From Pseudomonas sp. p1(2021b) (GTDB taxonomy: Bacteria > Pseudomonadota > Gammaproteobacteria > Pseudomonadales > Pseudomonadaceae), in NCBI RefSeq assembly GCF_020151015.1, contig NZ_CP083746.1, forward strand, positions 2,571,001 to 2,635,000: 64,000 bases of DNA. Reading direction: 5' to 3'. How positions within the stretch are numbered: the stretch's first letter is position 1; the number at the start of each line of letters is the position of its first letter. The translations under genes and the position numbers were made by a program. The notes below the pieces were generated by a model that searched no databases, was not told where the DNA came from, and was given only the letters and a program-made list of their open reading frames with translations. Positions 17,497 through 27,496 of this stretch are shown piece by piece.

Positions 17497-19103
17497 TGCG
17501 TGAACCCTCCATGACCGCCGGCCAGGCCTTGGTGCGGCTGCTGGGCAACTATGGCGTCGATACCGTGTTCGGCATCCCCGGGGTGCATACCTTGGAGTTG
17601 TATCGTGGGCTGCCGGGCAGTGGCATCCGCCATGTGTTGACTCGCCACGAGCAGGGCGCCGGCTTCATGGCCGACGGCTATGCCCGGGTCAGCGGCAAGC
17701 CGGGCGTGTGTTTCGTCATCACCGGCCCCGGCGTGACCAACGCGGCCACCGCCATCGGCCAGGCCTATGCCGATTCCATCCCGATGTTGGTGATCTCCAG
17801 CGTCAACCACACCGCAAGCCTGGGCAAAGGTTGGGGGTGCCTGCACGAGACCCAGGACCAGCGCGCCATGACCGCCCCGATCACCGCGTTCTCCGCCGTG
17901 GCCCTTTGCGCCGAAGACCTGCCAGAGCTGATCGCTCGCGCCTGGGCCGTGTTCGACAGCGAGCGCCCACGCCCGGTGCACATCTCCGTGCCGCTGGACG
18001 TGCTGGCGGCCCCGGTCGCCCGGGACTGGAGCGCCGAGGTGGTACGCCGCCCTGGGCGTGGCCTGCCCGATCGCGACAGCCTGGACCAGGCGGCCTTGAA
18101 GCTCGCCGCCGCCAAGCGGCCGATGATCATCGCCGGTGGCGGCGCCTTGCAGGCGGCCGACGAACTGCGCCAGCTCAGCGAGCGCCTGGCGGCACCGGTG
18201 TTCACCAGCGTGGCCGGCAAGGGCCTGTTGCCGCCGGAGTCGCCTTTGAATGCCGGTGCCAGCCTGTGCGTGGAACCTGGCTGGCAACTGATCGGCGAAG
18301 CCGACGTGGTGCTGGCGGTGGGCACGGAAATGGCCGACACCGATTTCTGGCGCGAGCGCCTGCCGCTTCGTGGCGAACTGCTGCGGGTGGACATCGACCC
18401 GCGCAAGTTCAATGACTTCTACCCCTGTGCCCTGGCCTTGCATGGCGATGCCCGGCAGACCCTTGCCGGCCTGCTGGAACACCTGCCGCACATCCAACGC
18501 GACGCCGGCGCCGCCATCGAGGCGGTGGCCAACTTGCGTCAGGCGATCCGCGCAGGCCATGGCCCGCTGCAAGGCATCCACCAGGCGATCCTCGACCGTA
18601 TCGCCGCCGTGCTGCCGGACAACGCCTTCATCAGCAGCGACATGACCCAGCTGGCCTACACCGGCAACTATGCCTTCACCAGCCGCGCCCCGCGCAGTTG
18701 GCTGCACCCCACCGGCTACGGCACCCTCGGCTACGGCCTGCCAGCGGGTATCGGCGGCATGTTCGCCAGCGATGACCGTCCGGGTCTGGTGCTGGTGGGC
18801 GATGGCGGCTTCCTCTATACCGCGCAGGAGCTGGCCACCGCGGTCGAGGAGCTGGACCGCCCGCTGGTGGTGCTGTTGTGGAACAACGACGCCCTGGGCC
18901 AGATCCGCGACGACATGCTCGGCCTGGACATAGAACCCATCGGCGTGTTGCCGCGCAACCCGGACTTCGCCGCGCTCGGCCGGGCGTTCGGCTGCACCGT
19001 GGCGCAACCGCGCAGCCTCGATGAGCTGCAACGGGCGCTGCAGGCGGGCTTTGCCCGCAACGGTGTGACCCTGGTCGAACTCAAGCACGCCTGTGCCCAC
19101 TGA
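17496..19103 (+). CDS. aruI: 5-guanidino-2-oxopentanoate (2-ketoarginine) decarboxylase AruI
   Basis: This 535-residue thiamine-diphosphate enzyme of the acetolactate synthase/decarboxylase family carries the cofactor-activating Glu in VLTRHEQGAGFMADGYA and the metal-ThDP motif from GDGGFLYTAQELATA to LLWNND. It lies immediately before a class I aminotransferase, inside the aru gene order. AruI decarboxylates 2-ketoarginine to 4-guanidinobutyraldehyde. The length is normal. The alternative, a general acetolactate synthase, is unlikely because no regulatory subunit follows and the neighbours fit arginine catabolism. Confidence 0.88.
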   Translation: MREPSMTAGQALVRLLGNYGVDTVFGIPGVHTLELYRGLPGSGIRHVLTRHEQGAGFMADGYARVSGKPGVCFVITGPGVTNAATAIGQAYADSIPMLVISSVNHTASLGKGWGCLHETQDQRAMTAPITAFSAVALCAEDLPELIARAWAVFDSERPRPVHISVPLDVLAAPVARDWSAEVVRRPGRGLPDRDSLDQAALKLAAAKRPMIIAGGGALQAADELRQLSERLAAPVFTSVAGKGLLPPESPLNAGASLCVEPGWQLIGEADVVLAVGTEMADTDFWRERLPLRGELLRVDIDPRKFNDFYPCALALHGDARQTLAGLLEHLPHIQRDAGAAIEAVANLRQAIRAGHGPLQGIHQAILDRIAAVLPDNAFISSDMTQLAYTGNYAFTSRAPRSWLHPTGYGTLGYGLPAGIGGMFASDDRPGLVLVGDGGFLYTAQELATAVEELDRPLVVLLWNNDALGQIRDDMLGLDIEPIGVLPRNPDFAALGRAFGCTVAQPRSLDELQRALQAGFARNGVTLVELKHACAH

Positions 19104-19115
19104 CGGAGGATTGCC

Positions 19116-20306
19116 ATGCGCTTTTCCAAGCTGACCCAACGCATCGCCGGCGACGGTGCCGCCGCCTGGGACATCCACTACCGCGCCCTGGCGATGCAGG
19201 CCGAGGGCAGGGACGTCCTGTTGCTGTCGGTGGGCGACCCCGACTTCGACACCCCGGCGCCCATCGTCGAGGCCGCTATCGACAGCCTGCGCAACGGCCA
19301 CACCCATTATTCGGACGTACGCGGCAAGCTGGCCCTGCGCCAGGCCATCGCCCGTCGCCACCAGCAACGCAGCGGCCAGAAGGTGGATGCCGACCAGGTC
19401 ACCGTGCTGGCCGGCGCCCAGTGCGCGCTGTTCTGCGTGGCCCAATGCGTGCTGGAACCGGGCGACGAGGTGATCGTCGCCGAGCCGATGTACGTCACCT
19501 ACGAAGCCGTGTTCGGCGCCTGTGGGGCTACCGTGGTGCCGGTACCGGTCAAGCCGGAGAACGGTTTTCGCGTATGCCCCGCGGATGTGGCGGCACGCAT
19601 CACCCCCCGTACCCGTGCCCTGGCCCTGAACAGCCCGCACAACCCCTCGGGGGCGAGCCTGCCACGCGCTACCTGGGAGGCCCTGGCCGAGCTGTGCATC
19701 GCCCACGACCTGTGGCTGATTTCCGACGAGGTCTACAGCGAGCTGCTGTACGACGGCGAGCACGTCAGCCCCGGCAGCCTGCCAGGCATGGCCGAGCGCA
19801 CCGCGACACTGAACAGCCTGTCCAAGTCCCATGCCATGACCGGCTGGCGGGTCGGCTGGGTGGTGGGTTCGGCCGAGCTGGCCGGCCATCTGGAAAACCT
19901 CGCCCTGTGCATGCTCTACGGCTCGCCCGACTTCATCCAGGATGCTGCGGTGGTGGCCCTGGAGCAGCCATTGGCGGAGCTCGAGGCGATGCGCGACGCC
20001 TACCGCCAGCGACGCGACCTGGTCTGCGAGCGCCTGGCCGGCTGCCCGGGCATCCAGGCGCTCAAGCCCGATGGCGGGATGTTCGTGATGGTCGATATCC
20101 GTGAAACCGGCCTGAGCGCCCAGGCCTTCGCCGATCGCCTGCTGGACCGTGAAGGCGTCTCGGTGCTGGCAGGGGAAGCCTTCGGGCCGAGCGCTGCCGG
20201 GCATATCCGCCTGGGCCTGGTGCTCGGCGCCGAGGCGCTGGACGACGCCTGCCGGCGCATAGCCCGTTGTGCGCGGGCCCTGATGCAGGAGCAGGCCCAT
20301 GCGTGA
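19116..20306 (+). CDS. aruH: arginine:pyruvate transaminase AruH
   Basis: This 396-residue class I/II PLP aminotransferase has the Schiff-base lysine in LNSLSKSHAMTGWRVGWV and the substrate-carboxylate Arg region near the C terminus (AGHIRLGLV). AruH moves the alpha-amino group of arginine to pyruvate, giving 2-ketoarginine and alanine, the first step of the transaminase route. It follows aruI by 12 bases with a GGAGGA ribosome site and overlaps the aldehyde dehydrogenase gene by eight bases. The specific name rests on pairing with aruI. Confidence 0.88.
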   Translation: MRFSKLTQRIAGDGAAAWDIHYRALAMQAEGRDVLLLSVGDPDFDTPAPIVEAAIDSLRNGHTHYSDVRGKLALRQAIARRHQQRSGQKVDADQVTVLAGAQCALFCVAQCVLEPGDEVIVAEPMYVTYEAVFGACGATVVPVPVKPENGFRVCPADVAARITPRTRALALNSPHNPSGASLPRATWEALAELCIAHDLWLISDEVYSELLYDGEHVSPGSLPGMAERTATLNSLSKSHAMTGWRVGWVVGSAELAGHLENLALCMLYGSPDFIQDAAVVALEQPLAELEAMRDAYRQRRDLVCERLAGCPGIQALKPDGGMFVMVDIRETGLSAQAFADRLLDREGVSVLAGEAFGPSAAGHIRLGLVLGAEALDDACRRIARCARALMQEQAHA

Positions 20307-21714
20307 GTACCCGCGGCTGTATATCGACGGCGCCTGGCAATTGCCGAGCGGGCAGGGCATGGCCGAGGTCATCGACCCGGCCAGCGAGGCTGTTATCGGC
20401 CGTGTCCCGCTGGGCAACGAGCAGGATGTAGATCGGGCGGTGTCTGCCGCCCGGCGTGCGTTCGGCGCCTGGTCGCGCACGCCCTCCAGTGTGCGGGCCG
20501 GGTACATTCGTGCCCTGGCCGGGCAACTGAAGGCCAAGGCCGGGGAAATGGCCGATGTGATCACCGCCGAGCTGGGCATGCCGGTGCAGTGGTGCCAGAT
20601 GGTCCAGGTCGACGGCCCCATCGAGGGCCTGGAGCAGTACGGTGAGCTGGCCGGGCTGATGGACGAGGTGCGCGAGGTCGGCAATTCGCTGGTGTACCGC
20701 GAGGCGGTGGGGGTGTGCGCCTTCATCAATCCCTGGAACTACCCGCTGCACCAGATGATCGGCAAGTTGGCCCCTGCCTTGGCCGCCGGCTGCACGGTGG
20801 TGGTCAAGCCCAGCCAGGAGACACCCTTGCACGCCTTCCTGCTGGCCGAGATGATCGACGCCATCGGCTTGCCTGCGGGCGTGTTCAACGTGGTCAGCGG
20901 GCCAGGGGCGAAGGTGGGCGAGGCCCTGGCCCGGCACCCGCAGGTGGACATGGTGTCGTTCACCGGCTCCACCGGTGCCGGGGTACGGGTCTCCCAGGCC
21001 GCCGCGCCGACGGTCAAGCGCGTGTGCCTGGAGCTGGGCGGCAAGTCGCCGCTGTTGATCACCGCCGATGCCGACCTGGAAGCGGCCGTGCGCCATGGCG
21101 TGCAGGACGTGATGATCAACTCGGGGCAGACCTGCACAGCACTCACCCGCATGCTGCTGCCGGCCGAGCGCTATGCGCAGGCCCTGGAGATCGCGGTGGC
21201 GGAAGCCCAAGTGCTGACCATGGGCGACCCGCGTGACCCGCGCAGCTTCCTCGGGCCCATGTGCTCGGCCGGGCAGCGGCGCACCGTGCTGGACTATATC
21301 CGCCTGGGCCAGGAGGAGGGCGCGCGGCTGCTGTGCGGCGGCGACACCGCCACGGGCTTCGAGCGGGGCTACTATGTGGCGCCTACCCTGTTCGCCGACG
21401 TCGACAACCGCATGCGCATTGCCCAGGAGGAAATCTTCGGGCCGGTGCTGTGCCTGATCCCCTATACCGACGAGGCCCAGGCGGTCGAAATGGCCAACGA
21501 TTCGCCGTTCGGCCTGTCCAGCGCGGTCTGGGCCGGTAGCCGCGAGCGCGGCTTGGCACTGGCACGGCAGATGCGCGCCGGGCAGTGCTTCGTCAACGGG
21601 GCCGGGTTCAACTACCGGGCGCCGTTTGGCGGGTACAAGCAATCCGGCAACGGCCGGGAATGGGGCGAGGAGGGGCTGGGCGAGTTCGTCGAGGTCAAGG
21701 CGGTGCAGCTCTGA
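20299..21714 (+). CDS. aldehyde dehydrogenase, probable 4-guanidinobutyraldehyde dehydrogenase
   Basis: This 471-residue NAD(P)-dependent aldehyde dehydrogenase has the Glu motif LELGGKSPLL, the catalytic Cys in NSGQTCTALTRML, and the dinucleotide motif FTGSTGAGVRVSQAA. It overlaps aruH by eight bases, so it is translated with it. The product of AruI is 4-guanidinobutyraldehyde, so oxidation of that aldehyde to 4-guanidinobutyrate is the natural role. In PAO1 I recall this step being done by the unlinked KauB; a dedicated enzyme in the operon would make the pathway self-contained. Substrate is inferred from context. Confidence 0.85.
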   Translation: MREYPRLYIDGAWQLPSGQGMAEVIDPASEAVIGRVPLGNEQDVDRAVSAARRAFGAWSRTPSSVRAGYIRALAGQLKAKAGEMADVITAELGMPVQWCQMVQVDGPIEGLEQYGELAGLMDEVREVGNSLVYREAVGVCAFINPWNYPLHQMIGKLAPALAAGCTVVVKPSQETPLHAFLLAEMIDAIGLPAGVFNVVSGPGAKVGEALARHPQVDMVSFTGSTGAGVRVSQAAAPTVKRVCLELGGKSPLLITADADLEAAVRHGVQDVMINSGQTCTALTRMLLPAERYAQALEIAVAEAQVLTMGDPRDPRSFLGPMCSAGQRRTVLDYIRLGQEEGARLLCGGDTATGFERGYYVAPTLFADVDNRMRIAQEEIFGPVLCLIPYTDEAQAVEMANDSPFGLSSAVWAGSRERGLALARQMRAGQCFVNGAGFNYRAPFGGYKQSGNGREWGEEGLGEFVEVKAVQL

Positions 21715-21825
21715 ACGAGCAGGGCCGTGATTTTGCACACCCGTGCGCTTGCTCCGCGATCCACGGCGCGGCCCTTGCCATGCAATCGCGATGGCAGGGC
21801 CGCCGCAATCGTCGGCGAACCGGGT

Positions 21826-22266
21826 TCATCTTGCGGCCGCATCGTCTACCGGCCTGTCGAACGCCACGAACAACTGGTCCGCGGTGATCGCCCCCAGGTC
21901 CAGGCGCATGTTCGCCTCGAGCATGGCGAACAACCGGGTGAACACTTCATACACCTTGCAGTGGTCTTCCATCCCGGAGAACGGGTTGTCGATCTTCTCG
22001 GCAATCAATGAACTCTCCTGCACGGCGTCATACACATCGCGCAGGGTGATCTCGCTGGGTGGGCGCGCCAGGGTCAGGCCGCCATGGGCGCCGCGCCAGG
22101 ATTTGAGGATATTGGCCTTGACCAGCTGCGAGGCCAGGCTGCGCACCCGTGCAGGGTGAACCTTGACCCACTTGGAGATGGTGTCGGTGCGAAGCTTCTG
22201 CGGGGCGTTGGCGGCCACGAACGAGAGGATATAGGAGGCGGTGATCAGACGCGTCGACTGGCTCAT
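21826..22266 (-). CDS. Rrf2-family transcriptional regulator
   Basis: This 146-residue winged-helix regulator has the Rrf2 pattern (VKVHPARVRSLASQLVKANILKSWRGAHGGLTLARPPSEITLRDVYDAVQ). It has only one cysteine (DHCKVYE), so it lacks the three-Cys cluster site of IscR/NsrR-type members and probably senses something other than an iron-sulphur state. I chose the start at 22266 because AGGAA lies about ten bases upstream; the longer open frame has no family features. It is divergent from the ABC importer operon, its likely target, and convergent with the aldehyde dehydrogenase gene. Confidence 0.88.
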   Translation of the reverse strand: MSQSTRLITASYILSFVAANAPQKLRTDTISKWVKVHPARVRSLASQLVKANILKSWRGAHGGLTLARPPSEITLRDVYDAVQESSLIAEKIDNPFSGMEDHCKVYEVFTRLFAMLEANMRLDLGAITADQLFVAFDRPVDDAAAR

Positions 22267-22357
22267 CGGCGAAGGTTCCTGGGTCGAAAATCGAAGTCTA
22301 CACCCCTGTGAAAATCCACTTGGCAGAGGCACGGCATAGAGTCTAATGTATTTATCA

Positions 22358-22385
22358 CGATGACAATTACAATTATGAGTCATCG
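22358..22385. promoter_or_regulatory. inverted repeat in the Rrf2/ABC divergent promoter
   Basis: CGATGAC and GTCATCG face each other with a 14-base A/T-rich spacer (AATTACAATTATGA). This lies in the 161-bp gap between the Rrf2 gene and the ABC importer genes, 43 bases before the importer start. It is the best candidate operator for the Rrf2 protein. No experimental basis. Confidence 0.45.
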
Positions 22386-22427
22386 CAGTGCGCGACCTTT
22401 CTCTTAGCGGTTCAAAAAGGCGATGCC

Positions 22428-24026
22428 ATGAGCGATAACAAGAACAAGATCACTCAAGCGATACCCGAAGCTGGCCTGCCACGTCGGGATTTTCTCAAGT
22501 ACGGGGCCGCTGCGACCGTCGCCGGCGCCTTCTCTCTGGGCCTGCCGTTGCCGAGCTGGGCCGGGCAGGCCACACCCAAGGCCGGCGGTATCCTGAGCTT
22601 GGGGCTGGCCGGCGGCAGCAGCACCGACTCTGGCGACCCTGGCTCGTGGAGCGACACCTTCACCTTTGTTGGCTTCTCGGCGGTGTATAACACCCTCAGC
22701 GAGATCGGCGTGGATGGCACGGCGATCCCTGAACTGGCAGAACGCTGGGAGTCCAGCCCCGATGCCAGGGTCTGGACCTTCTTCCTGCGTCAGGGTGTGA
22801 CCTTTCACGACGGCAAGACCCTCGATGCCCAGGACGTGGTCGCCTCGATCCAGCACCACCTGGGCGAAAAATCCACCTCGGCGGCCAAGGCCGTGCTGGG
22901 CGACGTCGCCCAGGTGCGTGCCCTGGGCAATGATACGGTCGTGTTCGAGCTGCACGCGGGCAACGCCGACTTCGCCTATGTAGTCGCCGACTACCACCTG
23001 GTGATCATGCCGGCCAAGGACGGCGTGGCCGACTGGCGTCATAGCATCGGCACGGGTGGTTATCGCCTCAAGCGCTTCGAGCCGGGGGTGCGTATGGACC
23101 TGGAGCGCAACCCGGACTACTGGAAACCCGGCCGAGCACACTTCGCTGGCGCGCAGCTGCTGGCCATCTCCGATGGTACGGCGCGGGTCAACGCCTTGGT
23201 CACCGGCCAGGTGGACGTGATCAACAAGGTCGACCTCAAGATCGTGGCGCTGCTCAAGCGCAGCCCACAGCTGGTCATCGAGGAAACCAAGGGCGCGCAG
23301 CACTACACCTTTCCCATGCTTTGCGACAGCCCGCAGTTTCGCAACAACAACGTGCGCCTGGCGCTCAAGTACGCCATCGATCGCAAGGCCCTGCTGGCTT
23401 CCGTGCTGCATGGCTACGGCCAGATCGGCAATGACCATCCGATCCAGCCCGGCAGCCGCTTCATCAACGCCGCCCTGGAACAGCGCAGCTACGACCCGGA
23501 CAAGGCGCGCTTTCACCTGCGCCAGGCCGGCATGGACGGGCTGAAGGTGCGCTTGCAGGCGTCAGAAGCTGCCTACACCGGCGCGGTCGATGCCTCGGTG
23601 TTGTTCAAGGAGCAGGCACGGCGTGCCGGTATCGACATCGAGGTCATACGTGAGCCGGTCGATGGTTTTTTCACCAACGTATGGATGAAACAGCCCTTCA
23701 CCACCTCGTTCTGGTACAGCAGCTTGACCGCCGACCGCATGTTCAGCATCGGCTACGCCAAGGGCGCGGCCTGGAACGAGACGCACTGGGACAACGCCCG
23801 CTTCAACCAGTTGCTGGCCGCCGCCCGGGGAGAGATGAACGCACCGTTGCGCCAGGAGATGTACGACGAAATGCAGAGCCTGTGCCGCGATGATGGCGGG
23901 GCCATCGTGCCCTTGTTCGCCAGCTCCGTGGCGGCGCGTTCGCGCCGAGTCACCCATGGCGGGGTCACCGCACCCTATGGCGAGCTGGACGGCCTGCGCT
24001 TGATCGAGCGCTGGTGGTTGGCGTGA
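22428..24026 (+). CDS. ABC importer substrate-binding protein, family 5, Tat-exported
   Basis: This 532-residue DppA/OppA-type binding protein has a twin-arginine signal (LPRRDFLKYGAAATVAGAF then PLPSWAGQA), unusual for this family, which mostly uses Sec. The body has the family features TDSGDPGSWSDTF and ELAERWESSPDARVWTFFLRQGVTFHDGKTL. Likely ligands are peptides, opines or related amino-acid conjugates. It is the first gene of a complete importer operon and is divergent from an Rrf2 regulator. Placement directly after the aru operon makes an arginine-derived opine or peptide a reasonable guess. Confidence 0.88.
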   Translation: MSDNKNKITQAIPEAGLPRRDFLKYGAAATVAGAFSLGLPLPSWAGQATPKAGGILSLGLAGGSSTDSGDPGSWSDTFTFVGFSAVYNTLSEIGVDGTAIPELAERWESSPDARVWTFFLRQGVTFHDGKTLDAQDVVASIQHHLGEKSTSAAKAVLGDVAQVRALGNDTVVFELHAGNADFAYVVADYHLVIMPAKDGVADWRHSIGTGGYRLKRFEPGVRMDLERNPDYWKPGRAHFAGAQLLAISDGTARVNALVTGQVDVINKVDLKIVALLKRSPQLVIEETKGAQHYTFPMLCDSPQFRNNNVRLALKYAIDRKALLASVLHGYGQIGNDHPIQPGSRFINAALEQRSYDPDKARFHLRQAGMDGLKVRLQASEAAYTGAVDASVLFKEQARRAGIDIEVIREPVDGFFTNVWMKQPFTTSFWYSSLTADRMFSIGYAKGAAWNETHWDNARFNQLLAAARGEMNAPLRQEMYDEMQSLCRDDGGAIVPLFASSVAARSRRVTHGGVTAPYGELDGLRLIERWWLA

Positions 24027-24053
24027 CCCTTTGGTCGTTCCTGGAGAAGCTCA

Positions 24054-25016
24054 ATGATGAATAGCCTTGGTTCATTGCTTGCGCGGCGTCTGGCCTTGGG
24101 GCTGCTGTCGCTGCTGGCGGTTTCGGTCATCGTCTTCCTGGCCGTCGGCATGCTGCCCGGCGATGTCGCCCAGGCCATGCTCGGCCAGTCCGCCACCCCT
24201 GAAACCGTAGCCGCGCTGAGGGCCCAGCTAGGCCTGGACATGCCAGCGCTGAGCCGCTTCGGCCACTGGGCCTGGCAATTGCTGCACGGCGACCTGGGGG
24301 TGTCCCTGGCGAACCAGCGGCCTATCGCCGAACTGATCGGCGCACGCCTGGGCAACACCTTCAGCCTGGCGTTGCTGGCCGCATTGGTATCAGTGCCCCT
24401 GGCGTTGCTGCTGGGTATGCTCGCGGCGCTGTACCGCAACAGTTGGTTCGACCGGTTGCTCAACACCAGTGCCCTGACCGCTGTTTCGTTTCCCGAGTTC
24501 TTCGTGGCCTACATTTTGATCTTGCTGTTCGCGGTGAGCCTGGGCTGGCTGCCGAGCATCTCGATTCTGCCACCGGACGCCTCCTTGGGCGAGGTTCTGC
24601 AGCGTTCGTTGCTACCGGTGCTGACCCTGGCCCTGGTGGTGATCGCGCAGATGATGCGCATGACCCGAGCCTCGTTGGTGAACCTGCTGGCCAGTCCCTA
24701 CATCGAAATGGCCCGGCTCAAGGGCATTTCGCCGGGGCGGATCATCTTCCGCCATGCCTTGCCCAACGCCTTGGCTCCGATCATCAACGTGGTGGCGCTG
24801 AACCTGGCCTACCTGGTGGTCGGCGTTGTGGTGGTCGAGGTGGTGTTCGTCTACCCGGGGCTTGGCCAACTGCTGGTGGACTCGGTCGCCAAGCGCGACA
24901 TCCCCGTGGTGCAGGCCTGCAGCCTGATCTTCGCCGCCACCTACGTCCTGCTCAATACCACTGCCGATGTGCTGTCGATCGCCAGCAATCCGCGCCTGAT
25001 GCATCCCAAGGGGTAG
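24054..25016 (+). CDS. ABC importer permease, DppB/OppB type
   Basis: This 320-residue membrane protein has about six helices and the binding-protein-dependent transport loop (ASPYIEMARLKGISPGRIIFRHALPNALAPI). The N-terminal RRLALGLLSLLAVSVIVFLAVGMLPGD is typical of DppB. It starts 27 bases after the binding-protein gene and ends three bases before the second permease. A second Met one codon downstream is an equally possible start. Confidence 0.93.
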   Translation: MMNSLGSLLARRLALGLLSLLAVSVIVFLAVGMLPGDVAQAMLGQSATPETVAALRAQLGLDMPALSRFGHWAWQLLHGDLGVSLANQRPIAELIGARLGNTFSLALLAALVSVPLALLLGMLAALYRNSWFDRLLNTSALTAVSFPEFFVAYILILLFAVSLGWLPSISILPPDASLGEVLQRSLLPVLTLALVVIAQMMRMTRASLVNLLASPYIEMARLKGISPGRIIFRHALPNALAPIINVVALNLAYLVVGVVVVEVVFVYPGLGQLLVDSVAKRDIPVVQACSLIFAATYVLLNTTADVLSIASNPRLMHPKG

Positions 25017-25019
25017 CCG

Positions 25020-25847
25020 ATGAGCCTGTTCAAGCAATTGCAACGTGCGCCGTTGAGCGCCAAGTTCGGTGTACTGGTGATCCTGCTCTACGTGCTGGTG
25101 GCGCTGTTCGCACCGGTATTGGCGCCGTTCGGCGAGACCGAAGTGGTCGGCGAGGGTTTCGCGCCCTGGGGCGGGCAGTTCTTGCTGGGCACCGACAACC
25201 TGGGCCGTGACATGTTCAGCCGCCTGATCTACGGTGCGCGCAATACCCTGGGCATCGCCTTCCTGACCACCGCACTGGCCTTCGCGGTGGGCGGTTTCTG
25301 CGGCCTGATGGCGGCGGTCAAGGGCGGCTTGGTCGATCAGGGTTTATCGCGCCTGGTGGATATCCTCATGGCCATCCCGCAGTTGATCTTCGCCTTGTTG
25401 ATCCTCAGCGTGGTCGGCACCACCGCGACTTCGTTGGTGCTGGTGATCGCGCTGCTCGATGCCACCCGGGTGTTCCGCCTGGCACGGGCGGTGGCGATGA
25501 ACGTGGTGGTGCAGGACTTCGTCGAGGCCGCGCGCCTGCGTGGGGAAGGGTTGTGGTGGCTGGTCAGCCGCGAGGTGCTGCCCAATGCCGCAGCCCCCTT
25601 GATCGCCGAGTTCGGCCTGCGTTTCTGTTTCGTCTTCCTGTTCATCAGTGCCTTGTCGTTCCTGGGCCTTGGCATCCAGCCACCGACTGCCGACTGGGGC
25701 AGCATGGTGCGCGACAATGCGGTGCTGATCACCTTCGGTGAACTCAGCCCGTTGCTGCCGGCGCTGGCCGTGGCGCTGATCACCGTCAGCGTGAATTTCG
25801 TCGTGGACTGGGTACTGCATACTTCCAGTGGCCTGAAGGAGTGCTGA
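25020..25847 (+). CDS. ABC importer permease, DppC/OppC type
   Basis: This 275-residue inner-membrane protein has the DppC opening (LYVLVALFAPVLAPFGETE; LGTDNLGRDMFSRLIYGARN) and the EAA loop (DFVEAARLRGEGLWWLVSREVLPNAAAPL). It pairs with the DppB-type protein to form the channel. The ATPase gene starts two bases after its stop, with AAGGAG inside the end of this gene as ribosome site. Confidence 0.93.
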   Translation: MSLFKQLQRAPLSAKFGVLVILLYVLVALFAPVLAPFGETEVVGEGFAPWGGQFLLGTDNLGRDMFSRLIYGARNTLGIAFLTTALAFAVGGFCGLMAAVKGGLVDQGLSRLVDILMAIPQLIFALLILSVVGTTATSLVLVIALLDATRVFRLARAVAMNVVVQDFVEAARLRGEGLWWLVSREVLPNAAAPLIAEFGLRFCFVFLFISALSFLGLGIQPPTADWGSMVRDNAVLITFGELSPLLPALAVALITVSVNFVVDWVLHTSSGLKEC

Positions 25848-25849
25848 GC

Positions 25850-27496
25850 ATGAATACACCTTTGCTGGAAATACGGAACCTGCGCATCGACGGACACCAT
25901 GACGACGCCTGGCACCCGTTGATCAAGGGCATCGACCTGACCCTCGCGCGGGGCGAGGTGCTGGGGCTGATCGGCGAGTCGGGAGCGGGCAAGTCGACCC
26001 TGGGCCTGGCAGCCATGGGCTATGTGCGTGACGGTTGCCGCATCAGCGGCGGCTCGGTGCGTTTCGACGGCCAAGAGTTGGTGGGCGCTGCGTCCGAGAC
26101 TTTGCGCCGCCTGCGTGGCCTTCGCATCGCCTATGTAGCGCAAAGCGCCGCTGCCTCGTTCAACCCGGCCCATCGGCTGATCGATCAGCACATCGAGACT
26201 GCCGTGAAGAATGGCGGCATCGACCGTGTCCGCGCCGAGGCCGAGGCGGTGGAGCTGTACCGGATACTGCGCCTGCCGGACCCGGAACGCATCGGCCAAC
26301 GCTACCCGCACCAGGTTTCCGGTGGCCAGTTGCAGCGGGTGATGACCGCCATGGCCATGGCGTGCCATCCAGATTTGATCGTCTTCGACGAGCCGACCAC
26401 CGCTCTGGACGTCACCACCCAGATCGAAGTGCTGACCGCCATTCGCGATGCGATACGCACCTACGGCAGCGCGGCCTTGTACATCAGCCATGACCTGGCG
26501 CTGGTGGCGCAGATCGCCGATCGCATCATGGTGCTGCGCCATGGCAGCCTGGTGGAGGAGGCCCAGACCCGCACCATGCTGGAAAGCCCGCGCCAGGACT
26601 ACACCCGGTCGCTGTGGGCCGTGCGCAGCTTCCATACCGAGGTCAAGCCGTGCCCAGCCCACCCCAGGCCTTTGCTGGAAGTCCGCCGGGCCAATGCCAG
26701 CTATGGCGCCCAGCCAGTGCTGCACGATGTCTCGCTCACGCTGCACCGTGGCCAAACCCTGGCGGTGATCGGCGAGTCCGGCAGCGGCAAGAGCACCACC
26801 GCACGGCTGATCACGGGCCTGTTGCCGGCCAGCAGCGGCCAGGTGCTGTACGACGGCGAGGCCCTGCCGGCGGACTATCGTCAGCGCAGCAAGGAGCAGT
26901 TGCGGCGGATCCAGATGATCTACCAGATCCCCGATACCGCACTGAACCCGCGCCAGCGTATCGTCGATATCATCGGTCGACCGCTGACCCTCTATCTGGG
27001 GCTCAAGGGCAAGGCGCTGCATCAACGTGTGGCCGAGTTGCTGGAGATGATAGAACTCGACCCGGGCAAGTACATGCACCGCCAGCCTCGCGAACTTTCC
27101 GGCGGCCAGAAGCAGCGCATCTGCATCGCTCGGGCGCTGGCCGCCGAGCCTGAGCTGATCATCTGCGACGAAGTCACCTCGGCCCTGGACCAACTGGTGG
27201 CCGAGGGCGTCCTCAAGCTGCTTGACCGTATTCAACGCCAGTTGGGCGTTTCCTACCTGTTCATCACCCATGACGTGGCCACGGTACGCGCCATCGCCGA
27301 CGAAGTGATGGTGATGCAGCGCGGGCGAGTGGTCGACCATGGCAGCCGAGAAGCCATCTTCGCGCCGCCGTACCACGACTACACCGGGCTGCTGTTTTCC
27401 TCCGAACCGGAAATGGACCCCGACTGGCTCAACCGCCTGCTGGCCCGCCGGGCCGGGCAATCCAACCTGCAAACTGTGCAAGGACAACCTTCATGA
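25850..27496 (+). CDS. ABC importer ATPase with two fused nucleotide-binding domains
   Basis: The 548-residue protein carries two complete ABC modules in tandem, replacing separate DppD and DppF. Module one has Walker [10 protein letters not shown], signature VSGGQLQRV and Walker [13 protein letters not shown]. Module two has [24 protein letters not shown] and [12 protein letters not shown]. In the second Walker B the usual Pro-Thr after Glu is Val-Thr. Such fused ATPases (GsiA/YejF-like) power peptide, glutathione or microcin importers. The start at 25850 is preferred over an upstream GTG at 25841 because it follows AAGGAG. Confidence 0.92.
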   Translation: MNTPLLEIRNLRIDGHHDDAWHPLIKGIDLTLARGEVLGLIGESGAGKSTLGLAAMGYVRDGCRISGGSVRFDGQELVGAASETLRRLRGLRIAYVAQSAAASFNPAHRLIDQHIETAVKNGGIDRVRAEAEAVELYRILRLPDPERIGQRYPHQVSGGQLQRVMTAMAMACHPDLIVFDEPTTALDVTTQIEVLTAIRDAIRTYGSAALYISHDLALVAQIADRIMVLRHGSLVEEAQTRTMLESPRQDYTRSLWAVRSFHTEVKPCPAHPRPLLEVRRANASYGAQPVLHDVSLTLHRGQTLAVIGESGSGKSTTARLITGLLPASSGQVLYDGEALPADYRQRSKEQLRRIQMIYQIPDTALNPRQRIVDIIGRPLTLYLGLKGKALHQRVAELLEMIELDPGKYMHRQPRELSGGQKQRICIARALAAEPELIICDEVTSALDQLVAEGVLKLLDRIQRQLGVSYLFITHDVATVRAIADEVMVMQRGRVVDHGSREAIFAPPYHDYTGLLFSSEPEMDPDWLNRLLARRAGQSNLQTVQGQPS

